Shown here: in pieces, positions 1 to 5,647 of the stretch | How positions within the stretch are numbered: position 1 is the first letter of the stretch | How the letters are laid out: every line of letters begins with the position of its first letter | Source: Bacteroidales bacterium | Lineage (GTDB): Bacteria > Bacteroidota > Bacteroidia > Bacteroidales > B18-G4 | Assembly (NCBI GenBank): GCA_030618905.1 | Contig: JAUXCL010000162.1 | Location: 1-5,647, forward strand | Length of the DNA stretch: 5,647 nucleotides | Direction of reading: 5' to 3' | Position numbers and translations under genes: made by a program | Notes under the pieces: generated by a model | What the model was told of the DNA's origin: nothing | Database searches by the model: none | What the model saw: only the letters and a program-made list of their open reading frames with translations

Positions 1-2
1 AC

Positions 3-143
3 TTTAACAGCCCCATTGGAGCTCTTAATGGCAAAACACCTTATTATAAATCAAAATCTAACCTGAATGAAAAAAGCACAAAAACAGATTCTGTTCCTTT
101 TAATTATCGCATGTTCAACCTTGCAATGCTCCAGGGAGTATGA
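3..143 (+). pseudogene. Possible C-terminal remnant of an IS3/IS481-type transposase, cut by window edge
   Basis: This frame is open from the left edge to a TGA at 141-143. Its first residues read FNSPIGALNGKTPYYKSK, which resembles the conserved end of rve-type (IS3/IS481) transposases, where an RPH-x-AL-x-GKTPY motif lies a few residues before the C-terminus. The expected histidine is an isoleucine here, consistent with decay or with divergence. The motif ends near position 56. The remaining codons overlap the first 77 nt of the deacylase gene and look like a shadow of it, so the original stop was probably lost or displaced. No matching terminal inverted repeat can be recognised between 56 and 67. 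A second upstream frame, ending at TGA 64-66 directly before the deacylase ATG, is also open from the edge, but its 21 codons resemble nothing I know. The call rests on about 14 residues and is tentative. Confidence 0.35.
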
Positions 144-1632
144 GGTGGTAATAAGCGGGGGTACCATTTATGACGGCAGTGGAGATGCACCTTTTATTGC
201 CGATATAGGGATCACAGATGGGATCATCCAGGCAATTGGCAGGATTAATCCCGCTAAGTCAAAAGTGATTGATGCTACAGGACTCTATATATCTCCCGGT
301 TTTATCGACATACATACCCATTGTGCAAGGGGATTGATGCAGCCCGGCATGTCTGCAGCCCAAAACTACCTAAAACAGGGAGTGACTACCGTGGTTACCG
401 GAAATTGTGGAGGTGGCACATACAGGGTGACGGAATACTTTGACCATCTTGATTCCATTGGAATTGGGCCCAACGTTGTCCACCTCATAGGCCATGGTAC
501 AGTCAGGCGCACGGTCATGGGGCAGGAAAACAGGGCCCCTTCAGCTGATGAAATGGAACAGATGAAAGAACTGCTTGCCATGGGAATGAAAGGTGGGGCA
601 GTTGGTTTTTCAACGGGACTTTTCTATGCTCCCGGCAGCTATGCCGAAACAGGTGAGATCATTGAATTGGGGAAAGAAGTGAAGGCATTTCAGGGGATCT
701 ATGCCAGCCATATCCGCGATGAAGGGAAGTTTACCACAGGTCTGTTAGCTTCCATTGAAGAAGCAATATCTATTGGAGAAGCTGCAGAGATACCGGTTCA
801 GATCTCTCATCTCAAAGCCCTGGGTAAACCTGTATGGGGACTCTCGGATGAGGTAACGGCAATGATTGAAAATGCAAGAGATAGAGGAGTTGTTGTATGG
901 GCTGACCAATATCCGTATACGGCTTCAAATACTGGTTTCTCAGCTGCAGTTTTACCCCGGTGGGTACAGGCTGGTGGTGAGACGAAAACAAGGCTGACGG
1001 ATCCGGATCTTCTTCCCGGGATCAAGGAAGAAATGGCCCGGAATATTGAAAACAGAGGTGGCCCCGAATCACTTCTCATAATTTCTTATTCCAAGGACAG
1101 TACTTTCAACGGGAAAAACCTTGCAGAGATCAGTAAGCTGATAGAGAAACCTGTAGTCGAAACGGCTATCCATCTTATACTGAACGGAGGTTCAAGTGTC
1201 ATATCCTTTAATATGAATGAATCCGATGTTCTCCATTTTATGCAGAAGGACTACGTGATGACCAGTTCTGACGGTCATGTTCATCTACCGGGTGATGGCA
1301 TGCCCCATCCCCGGAATTTTGGGGCCTTTACCCGGAAAATACGCAAGTATGTAATTGAGGATCAGGTCATCACCATGGAACATGCCATACGGGCAGCTAC
1401 CTCGCTTCCCGCTAATATGCTGGGACTGGCCGACAGGGGTATGATCAAGAAAGGATTTGCCGCTGATCTGGTGATTTTCGATCCCCAAAACATCCGGGAT
1501 AAGGCCACTTTTACGGACCCACATCATTATAGCGAAGGCATCTTATTCCTGTTTGTCAATGGTGAGCCTGTCATCGAAAAAGGTGATTATAATGGTAAAC
1601 TAGCAGGGAAAACCCTGCGCATGAACCAATAA
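67..1632 (+). CDS. Exported N-acyl-D-amino-acid deacylase (D-aminoacylase family amidohydrolase)
   Basis: This 521-residue protein belongs to the zinc-dependent amidohydrolase superfamily, D-aminoacylase branch. Those enzymes hydrolyse N-acyl-D-amino acids to a carboxylate and a free D-amino acid. The N-terminus has a lysine-rich start, a hydrophobic stretch (about residues 8-15) and a cysteine after IIA (Cys16, with a second Cys at 21), suggesting a lipoprotein signal. The metal-site landmarks are all visible: PGFIDIHTH with His83 and His85, GNCGG with Cys114, SHIRDE with His215, ISHLKA with His248, and TSSDG with Asp402. The GHGTVR segment (142-147) and the STGLFYAPG segment (182-190) are also characteristic. 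The C-terminal ADLVIFDP and VNGEPV stretches form the usual beta-sandwich return. Length fits the family. The start is fixed by an in-frame TGA at 64-66. There is no Shine-Dalgarno sequence. The exact acyl-amino-acid substrate cannot be read from sequence. A cytosolic location is less likely given the signal. Confidence 0.88.
   Translation: MKKAQKQILFLLIIACSTLQCSREYEVVISGGTIYDGSGDAPFIADIGITDGIIQAIGRINPAKSKVIDATGLYISPGFIDIHTHCARGLMQPGMSAAQNYLKQGVTTVVTGNCGGGTYRVTEYFDHLDSIGIGPNVVHLIGHGTVRRTVMGQENRAPSADEMEQMKELLAMGMKGGAVGFSTGLFYAPGSYAETGEIIELGKEVKAFQGIYASHIRDEGKFTTGLLASIEEAISIGEAAEIPVQISHLKALGKPVWGLSDEVTAMIENARDRGVVVWADQYPYTASNTGFSAAVLPRWVQAGGETKTRLTDPDLLPGIKEEMARNIENRGGPESLLIISYSKDSTFNGKNLAEISKLIEKPVVETAIHLILNGGSSVISFNMNESDVLHFMQKDYVMTSSDGHVHLPGDGMPHPRNFGAFTRKIRKYVIEDQVITMEHAIRAATSLPANMLGLADRGMIKKGFAADLVIFDPQNIRDKATFTDPHHYSEGILFLFVNGEPVIEKGDYNGKLAGKTLRMNQ
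1603..1618. other. GC-rich hairpin inside the 3' end of the deacylase gene
   Basis: GCAGGG and CCCTGC form a perfect 6-bp stem around an AAAA loop within the last codons of the deacylase. On the plus strand the nearest T-run is 27 nt downstream, so this is not a classic intrinsic terminator. On the minus strand only a weak TAGTTT follows it. It could slow antisense readthrough from the opposing gene, or it could simply be coding sequence. Confidence 0.3.
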
Positions 1633-1651
1633 ATGACCAAATTCATTTTTT
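1628..1651. terminator. Candidate bidirectional terminator between convergent genes
   Basis: AAATGA (1631-1636) and TCATTT (1643-1648) are perfect inverted arms around a 6-nt loop. The pairing resumes for two more bases after one mismatch. A run of six T (1646-1651) ends the plus-strand stem; on the minus strand the stem is followed by ATT. The palindrome fills the 10-nt gap between the two convergent genes and includes part or all of both stop codons. The stem is AT-rich and weak, so termination strength is uncertain, but position and T-run fit a shared terminator. Confidence 0.35.
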
Positions 1652-3442
1652 CATATAATCATAAGTTCCGCCTGGAGAAATAGATTGCATCATTTTAACT
1701 TCGTCACCATCTAAAACGAATTTAATGGTAGAATCAGAAAATTCCTTGAAAGTAAACTCATGTAACTTATAGGGAACTAATGTATAAGCTGGCTGGCCGG
1801 GTATTTTTGCAATCAATACCCCTTCTTCTTTCAATACTATTTCTATTATTGTTCCAGCCAATTCATAATTTCCCGCATATTTTATCAGGGTTTTAGGATC
1901 TGAGAGTGATTCATCGGGCTTTTTTTTGAAGGATACTTCTGATTCATCCAATGAAACCATTGCTGTATGAATGTCCCCTTTCGGATTTACTGAAAAGTTA
2001 ACAGAATAATTTCCATAAATCTGATCATTGGGTGTGTCAAATCTTTCATAATGAAAGTGTTCCAGCGGCAGAATAATATTGTGAAAATCAAATTCAAGCT
2101 CTTGTCCTTTAAGCCTGATATTCAATATTCCGTAAGCCGGATCTTCATATTTACCCTGGTAGTCCTCAAGGGGGTGGGATGGTTTTGTATTGGCTATCTT
2201 ATCACTCCCTGCTTTCTCTCTTGCTTTTTTACCAGCTTCTTTACCTTCGATCCGATTTTGTAATCTTCTACCATCAAAGTCTGTTTGTTCCAGCCCCAGG
2301 AGTCTGTCATAGATGTTATAGGAAATAGTGCTTGGTAATGAGCCATTATGGGCCCCGTTTACAAAAACAATTACGCCGATGCTGTCATACGGCATCATGG
2401 ATACCAGGGAGTAGAATCCGCCGATAGAACCACCATGCCGGGTAAAATAATGACCCTTATAGATAGCAATACCTCTTCCCATCCCATAAACACTGTTGAG
2501 GATTTCATCATATCCCTTGGTTTCCAATTCTGTGTTTGGATATGCTATGGCTGGTTGAAGTGTCTCATTAAGAATATCAGCTGAGATCACATTTTTACCT
2601 TTAAAGTTGCCCTGATCCATCAGTGTAATTACCCACCTGGACATATCTTCAATATTGGAAATAATTGACCCGCAAGGCCCCACACCCTTGAATTCCCTGT
2701 AAAAAGGTCTCTTTATCAGTTCATCAGTTTCTCTTTCTTCATAATATGGATAAGCAAAATCATCCTGTATTTCCATTTCCTCAACAGTGAAGAAAGTGCT
2801 ATTCATATTTAAGGGATTGAATATATTTTCCTGGACAAAGTTTTCCCATGTCTTATCTGTTATTATTTCCACGCAATAACCTGCGGCTGCATACATCAGA
2901 TTATTGTACAAACTACTCTGCCTTAAGGGTTGTGCCGGTTCAAGATATATCAGGCGGTCAAAGATTTCCTTTCTGCTGAAATCAGATTTATACCAAATGA
3001 GATCATGTCGGGAAATGCCAGTTCTATGTGCAAGCATGTCACGCAGGGTAACCGTATTATACAGCTCGCGGTTATAAAATTTAATTTGAGGTATATAGTT
3101 GCTGATGGGCTCATCCCAGGCCAGCTTTCCCTCCTCAACAAGCATACCCATTGCTACTGCTGTAAATAATTTCGTGTTGGATGCAATGGGAAATAATGTT
3201 TTGGATGTCACAGGCAATTTATTTTCCAGGTCACGGTACCCAAATCCTTTCCAATATTCCAGTTTGCCTTTAATGACAATCCCAACCGCTATACCCGGTG
3301 TATTCCAATCATTCATAACCTGTTCAATATATTTGTCAAACCCAGTAAGACCTTCATCCAGGTTGTAGGTTTGTCCGTTTGTTTTACTGCCAAAAGAGAG
3401 TAAAAGAAGAAGTAAAATGGAAATGAGGTTGATCTTTTTCAT
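1643..3442 (-). CDS. Exported serine hydrolase, class C beta-lactamase / DD-peptidase family, with C-terminal beta domains
   Basis: This 599-residue protein starts with a Sec-type signal (MKKIN, then a leucine-rich core to about residue 17), so it probably acts in the periplasm or at the surface. The catalytic domain (about 30-390) has all three family motifs. These are SNTK with nucleophile Ser88 and Lys91, YNN at 179-181 (the YxN motif), and HGG at 336-338 (the KTG-equivalent). LRDMLAHRTGI (133-143) is also typical. Two related beta-rich segments follow. Each opens with Y-x-G-x-Y-E (Tyr428 and Tyr522), resembling the DUF3471-type domain often attached to these enzymes. Family members include esterases, D-aminopeptidases, DD-carboxypeptidases and true beta-lactamases; sequence alone does not decide, and antibiotic resistance should not be assumed. 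The reading frame is complete. It is convergent with the deacylase. The insertion sequence ends 5 nt upstream of its ATG, so its native promoter is gone. Confidence 0.9.
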   Translation of the reverse strand: MKKINLISILLLLLLSFGSKTNGQTYNLDEGLTGFDKYIEQVMNDWNTPGIAVGIVIKGKLEYWKGFGYRDLENKLPVTSKTLFPIASNTKLFTAVAMGMLVEEGKLAWDEPISNYIPQIKFYNRELYNTVTLRDMLAHRTGISRHDLIWYKSDFSRKEIFDRLIYLEPAQPLRQSSLYNNLMYAAAGYCVEIITDKTWENFVQENIFNPLNMNSTFFTVEEMEIQDDFAYPYYEERETDELIKRPFYREFKGVGPCGSIISNIEDMSRWVITLMDQGNFKGKNVISADILNETLQPAIAYPNTELETKGYDEILNSVYGMGRGIAIYKGHYFTRHGGSIGGFYSLVSMMPYDSIGVIVFVNGAHNGSLPSTISYNIYDRLLGLEQTDFDGRRLQNRIEGKEAGKKAREKAGSDKIANTKPSHPLEDYQGKYEDPAYGILNIRLKGQELEFDFHNIILPLEHFHYERFDTPNDQIYGNYSVNFSVNPKGDIHTAMVSLDESEVSFKKKPDESLSDPKTLIKYAGNYELAGTIIEIVLKEEGVLIAKIPGQPAYTLVPYKLHEFTFKEFSDSTIKFVLDGDEVKMMQSISPGGTYDYMKK

Positions 3443-3447
3443 TATAA
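3442..3447. repeat. Left copy of probable 6-bp target-site duplication (TTATAA)
   Basis: TTATAA abuts the left end of the insertion sequence, and TTTTAA abuts the right end (5500-5505). They match at 5 of 6 positions in direct orientation. IS1634-family elements are known to duplicate about 5-6 bp of AT-rich target. Base 3442 is also the first base of the minus-strand ATG, so the duplication touches the start codon. The single mismatch means either a later mutation or flanks of different origin. Confidence 0.5.
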
Positions 3448-3462
3448 CCCAAGTTTACCACC
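3446..3462 (+). repeat. Left terminal inverted repeat of the IS1634-family element
   Basis: AACCCAAGTTTACCACC is the exact reverse complement of 5485-5501, a 17-bp perfect match. The outer AA/TT probably belongs to the target duplication, leaving a 15-bp repeat with C at the outer 5' end. The match breaks immediately on the inner side. Confidence 0.93.
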
Positions 3463-3487
3463 TAAAACCTTGTAAATAATTATAAAT

Positions 3488-3495
3488 CAAAGATA
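3488..3495 (-). promoter_or_regulatory. Candidate outward-facing Bacteroidota -7 element driving the serine hydrolase
   Basis: Read on the minus strand this is TATCTTTG, a full match to the Bacteroidota consensus TAnnTTTG. It lies inside the insertion sequence, 46 nt before the serine-hydrolase ATG, and points outward at that gene. No TTTG or TTG is present 19-21 nt further upstream, so the -33 half is missing. Transcription would begin near 3480, giving a leader of about 40 nt made almost entirely of element sequence. Confidence 0.35.
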
Positions 3496-3518
3496 AACCT
3501 TATTTTAGTATCCTTAGT

Positions 3519-3593
3519 TACGTCTAATAATGTTGATAACATTGTTAATATCTAATTTATATCCAATTATATAAATTATTATCTTTACGTCTA
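3519..3593 (+). repeat. Direct repeat TACGTCTA flanking the region upstream of the transposase
   Basis: TACGTCTA occurs at 3519-3526 and again at 3586-3593, 67 nt apart; the second copy runs into the transposase ATG. The core ACGTCTA recurs in inverted orientation at 5420-5426 near the other end. Such subterminal repeats could be transposase-binding sites or an operator, but no function is demonstrated. Confidence 0.45.
3529..3547. promoter_or_regulatory. Overlapping palindromes upstream of the transposase, possible operator
   Basis: AATGTT-GAT-AACATT (3529-3543) is a perfect inverted repeat. It overlaps a second one, TAACA-T-TGTTA (3537-3547). They sit about 50 nt before the transposase ATG, where a repressor or the transposase itself could bind. 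An AT-rich region produces some palindromes by chance, so the functional reading is tentative. Confidence 0.35.
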
Positions 3594-5395
3594 TGGATTT
3601 ATCAAAACTCCATATTCATTGGCGGGCAAGCAAGTATAAAGGGAAAACTTATAAATCCTACAGTCTGGCCCGTGCATACAGAAAGGACGGTAAAAACCGT
3701 AAGGAAATAGTCCTGCCCCTTGGCAAACTGTCTGAAGAAGATCTAAAGCGATGGAAGATCTTTATTGAAGCCCTCAAGAAGCCGGATATGATGCTTACCA
3801 ACTTCGATGACATCGAGGTATTGAAGCATTATAAATACCTGGATCTGGCAGCCGTAAACCATATTTGGGAAGAATGGTCTCTTGACAAGCCATTCACAGG
3901 ACATCCCAATGAAGAAGTAGAGCTCAGCAAAATTGCCAGAATACTAACGATCAACCGATGCATTGAACCGACTTCCAAGTCTCAGGTTGTGGATTGGTTT
4001 CAGGGAACATGGCTGTCGCATATACTGAAGGTTGACTCTGAAAAAGTAAATGTGTCGCGTATATTCAGGGATTTGAGCTATATAGAGGATTGCAAGGAGC
4101 AAATATGTAAACACTTGTACGAGAATTTAAACAGAAGGACACCGGACTCAATGCAATCTTTTTTTTACGATCTGTCAAGCGCAACCTTCTCAGGGAGTAA
4201 ATGCATTCTGATGAAATGGGGCCACTGCAAAGAGGGGTATCTTAATCATGTGGTGCTGGCGTTAGTGGTAAATAAAGACGGCCTGCCGGTATATTGGGAA
4301 GTCCTTGAAGGGAATACAGCTGACTCCAGTACAATCACATGGTTACGCACCCGGTTGGAAAAATTGCTTCCGGTAAAAAACATTACGATAATATTTGACC
4401 GGGGCATGGTGTCGGACGAGAACCTAAACCTGTTGGAAGCCGAAGGATATAAGTATATCAGCGCAATGGATAGAAATCAATTAGAAAAAATAGCTGATAA
4501 TGTTGATTTCCTTCACTACAATCATTTTGATCCTCAAAAAATTGAACAACAGATCAATGAAACCGGGGTTTTTACCAGGCTAAACGATACGACCTTTTAC
4601 AAAGAAATCAAAACAATTGATCAACGTCGCTACATCTTATGTTTCAACCCACAACTATTCAAAGACCAACGCAAAGCCAGAGATACAGCAATAGAGAACT
4701 TCAGGGAATTTGTTGAAAGGTTGAATGAAGAGCTGTTACTTGCCAAAAATTCCCGGAATGAAGAGGCTACAAAAGGTAAATTCCTGAAACAACTCTCAAA
4801 ACTTAAACTGAAGAACATTATAGACATTCTGATAAAAGAGGTTGAGATAAGAACACGAGATAAAAATGATAAAGAAAAAATCGTTCAAACCTACAAGGGT
4901 ATTATTGGTCCGATTGATCAGCGCAAAGTAAACGAGGCCGGCAGACTGGACGGGTTCTGGTTACTGGTAACTAATCATAATGAGTATGAGAATGGCAGGT
5001 TTTTGCTGCCCCCCGACGATGCCATTAAGCCATATCGTGACAAAACTATAATTGAGTCAGCATTCAGAGATATTAAATCCTTTATTGAAATCGTACCAAT
5101 CGGTGTCTGGACAAATAAACATGTTAAGGCTCATTTCACGATCTGTGTTCTTGCTTATTTTATAAACAGGATGATTTGCTTGCGGCTGCATCAAAATCAA
5201 GGTGATCTGACAAAAGATGTCATTACTCATCAAAGCGCTTATAAAATTTTGTCTGAGGGATCAATTGATAAAATCCGTATCAAAAACGTTGCTGTACAAG
5301 GACACAAACTATCTGGATTGAATGAGTATATTTATGAAATCGTCAAGCGGTTAAAAATGCCGGAAATTACCAGGGTAAAACATGTAATGGATTGA
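3593..5395 (+). CDS. IS1634-family DDE transposase
   Basis: This 600-residue transposase cuts and rejoins the ends of the surrounding insertion sequence. The N-terminal part (about 10-50, with KYKGKTYKSY and a basic segment) is the usual IS1634 opening. The catalytic triad is visible as Asp193 in FYDLSS, Asp269 in IIFDRGM and Glu488 in IIESAFRDIK. The large gap between the second Asp and the Glu (219 residues) matches the insertion domain known in the IS4 supergroup. It includes a charged, probably helical segment around 355-430. The IS4-type signature is Y481-x2-K484-x3-E488-x6-K495, with Lys replacing the usual Arg. VKAHFTICVLAYFI (about 509-522) is the conserved stretch after the Glu. There is no frameshift or internal stop, so the gene is probably functional. 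It has no Shine-Dalgarno sequence; TATCTTTA at 3580-3587 is one base from a -7 element but lies only 5 nt before the ATG. Confidence 0.92.
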   Translation: MDLSKLHIHWRASKYKGKTYKSYSLARAYRKDGKNRKEIVLPLGKLSEEDLKRWKIFIEALKKPDMMLTNFDDIEVLKHYKYLDLAAVNHIWEEWSLDKPFTGHPNEEVELSKIARILTINRCIEPTSKSQVVDWFQGTWLSHILKVDSEKVNVSRIFRDLSYIEDCKEQICKHLYENLNRRTPDSMQSFFYDLSSATFSGSKCILMKWGHCKEGYLNHVVLALVVNKDGLPVYWEVLEGNTADSSTITWLRTRLEKLLPVKNITIIFDRGMVSDENLNLLEAEGYKYISAMDRNQLEKIADNVDFLHYNHFDPQKIEQQINETGVFTRLNDTTFYKEIKTIDQRRYILCFNPQLFKDQRKARDTAIENFREFVERLNEELLLAKNSRNEEATKGKFLKQLSKLKLKNIIDILIKEVEIRTRDKNDKEKIVQTYKGIIGPIDQRKVNEAGRLDGFWLLVTNHNEYENGRFLLPPDDAIKPYRDKTIIESAFRDIKSFIEIVPIGVWTNKHVKAHFTICVLAYFINRMICLRLHQNQGDLTKDVITHQSAYKILSEGSIDKIRIKNVAVQGHKLSGLNEYIYEIVKRLKMPEITRVKHVMD

Positions 5396-5419
5396 TTCCT
5401 AACAGGTAATGTTTTTTCG

Positions 5420-5426
5420 TAGACGT
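5420..5426 (-). repeat. Inverted copy of the ACGTCTA motif at the right end of the insertion sequence
   Basis: TAGACGT is the reverse complement of ACGTCTA, which is found twice near the left end. The motif points inward from both ends, as would be expected of a subterminal recognition site. It is only 7 bp long. Confidence 0.4.
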
Positions 5427-5455
5427 TAAATATTGCGTTGAATTATGCCTTATGT

Positions 5456-5473
5456 GCTGTTTTACAGCTTTTT
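5456..5473 (+). terminator. Intrinsic terminator downstream of the transposase
   Basis: GCTGT and ACAGC form a perfect 5-bp stem around a TTT loop, followed at once by five T. It lies about 60 nt after the transposase stop and 12 nt inside the right inverted repeat. It should end the transposase transcript before it enters the YjbQ-family gene. The stem is short, and the reverse strand lacks a T-run, so it would work in one direction only. Confidence 0.6.
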
Positions 5474-5484
5474 ATGCAAAATAG

Positions 5485-5501
5485 GGTGGTAAACTTGGGT
5501 T
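5485..5501 (-). repeat. Right terminal inverted repeat of the IS1634-family element
   Basis: GGTGGTAAACTTGGGTT is the exact reverse complement of 3446-3462. The last two bases probably belong to the target duplication, so the element itself most likely ends at 5499. Confidence 0.93.
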
Positions 5502-5505
5502 TTAA
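5500..5505. repeat. Right copy of probable target-site duplication (TTTTAA)
   Basis: This matches the left copy TTATAA at 5 of 6 positions. It is followed by 10 nt before the start codon of the next gene. Confidence 0.45.
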
Positions 5506-5515
5506 GACATATTTT

Positions 5516-5647
5516 ATGCAACGAACCATCCAGATTTCCACCCCGGCCCGCAACGGCCTTTACGACATCACCCGTCAGGTGGAAGCCATTGTAACCGAAA
5601 GCGGAATTAACTCAGGGCTAGTCAATGTGTATGTCCAGGGCGCTACG
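5516..5647 (+). CDS. YjbQ/UPF0047-family protein, N-terminal part, cut by window edge
   Basis: Forty-four codons are present, from ATG to the last base of the window. They begin MQRTIQISTPARNGLYDITR and include SGLVNVYVQGAT (residues 33-44), the characteristic first block of the YjbQ/UPF0047 family. Full members are about 130-140 residues, so roughly a third is visible. Family members have been linked to weak thiamine-phosphate synthase activity, but the physiological role is unsettled. ATG 5516 matches the family's usual start. An in-frame ATG at 5474 inside the insertion sequence would add 14 residues and is less likely. There is no Shine-Dalgarno sequence and no promoter in the 16 nt between the element and the start. 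By eye its codons are richer in G and C than those of the serine hydrolase. An intact 3' part cannot be confirmed. Confidence 0.82.
   Translation, partial: MQRTIQISTPARNGLYDITRQVEAIVTESGINSGLVNVYVQGAT

Larger units (their letters stand above)
3448..5499 (+). mobile_element. Complete IS1634-family insertion sequence, about 2.05 kb
   Basis: The element is bounded by perfect inverted repeats and a near-perfect 6-bp target duplication, and holds one transposase gene reading left to right. The non-coding left end is about 145 nt and contains palindromes and a repeated heptamer. The right end is about 104 nt and contains an intrinsic terminator. The transposase frame and both ends are undamaged, so the copy may be recent and active. 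The exact outer boundary is uncertain by 2-3 bases because the flanks are AT-rich. It separates the serine hydrolase from the YjbQ-family gene and supplies the 5' region of both. The family call is from recognition of the transposase; I cannot name the element within the family. Confidence 0.9.

Noticed and set aside
43..55. The 13-mer ATTATAAATCAAA occurs here and again at 3479-3491 inside the insertion sequence, suggesting a second, decayed element end.
   Set aside because: The sequence is low-complexity and AT-rich, the match decays at once on both sides, and no inverted-repeat end lies next to it. Chance is a sufficient explanation.
2051..3368. Open frames of 60-90 codons on the plus strand opposite the serine hydrolase.
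   Set aside because: They lie wholly inside a well-supported gene on the other strand, show no family features, and are explained as shadows.
1643..3442. Calling the serine hydrolase an antibiotic-resistance beta-lactamase.
   Set aside because: The SxxK, YxN and HGG motifs are shared by esterases and peptidases. The long C-terminal beta domains and the signal suggest a general family member, and nothing here points to resistance.
3465..3501. AAACCTT direct repeat (3465-3471 and 3495-3501) as a subterminal binding site.
   Set aside because: It is seven bases in AT-rich DNA and has no copy at the right end of the element.
3580..3587. TATCTTTA as a -7 promoter element for the transposase.
   Set aside because: It lacks the final G of TAnnTTTG, lies 5 nt from the ATG, and has no -33 element at the right distance. 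It would require a leaderless transcript.
5402..5417. AACA...TGTT followed by a T-run as a terminator directly after the transposase.
   Set aside because: The stem is only four AT-rich pairs. The GCTGT/ACAGC hairpin with five T at 5456-5473 is a much better candidate.

Overview
The window looks like an accessory stretch of a Bacteroidota chromosome. The signs are a lipoprotein-type N-terminus on the amidohydrolase, start codons without Shine-Dalgarno sequences, AT-rich intergenic DNA, one good match to the Bacteroidota -7 promoter element (TAnnTTTG), and an overall protein style typical of the group. Assignment below phylum is not possible from this sequence.

Layout, left to right. Positions 3-143 hold an open frame whose first codons read like the extreme C-terminus of an integrase-core transposase, a probable remnant cut by the window edge. 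A complete exported N-acyl-D-amino-acid deacylase (amidohydrolase) gene runs 67-1632 on the plus strand. It meets, tail to tail and only 10 nt apart, a complete exported serine hydrolase of the class C beta-lactamase family (3442-1643, minus strand). An IS1634-family insertion sequence of about 2.05 kb (about 3448-5499) follows, with an intact 600-residue DDE transposase (3593-5395), 17-bp perfect terminal inverted repeats and a near-perfect 6-bp target duplication. Just beyond it, at 5516, starts a YjbQ/UPF0047-family gene that runs off the right edge.

How the parts relate. The deacylase and the serine hydrolase carry the catalytic residues of their families and both appear to be exported. 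Together they could process D-amino-acid-containing or acylated peptides outside the cytoplasm, but they are convergent and so do not form an operon. The insertion sequence ends 5 nt before the serine-hydrolase start codon, so it replaces that gene's whole upstream region. It also lies 16 nt before the YjbQ start codon. Removing the element in silico leaves only about 15 nt between two divergent start codons, which suggests the junction arose by rearrangement rather than by a simple insertion.

No stretch longer than about 150 nt lacks a gene. The two longest, 3443-3592 and 5396-5515, are mostly the non-coding ends of the insertion sequence. I found no RNA gene, CRISPR array or replication origin. 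I also do not see a new defence or biosynthetic system; the most informative signal is the insertion-sequence junction.
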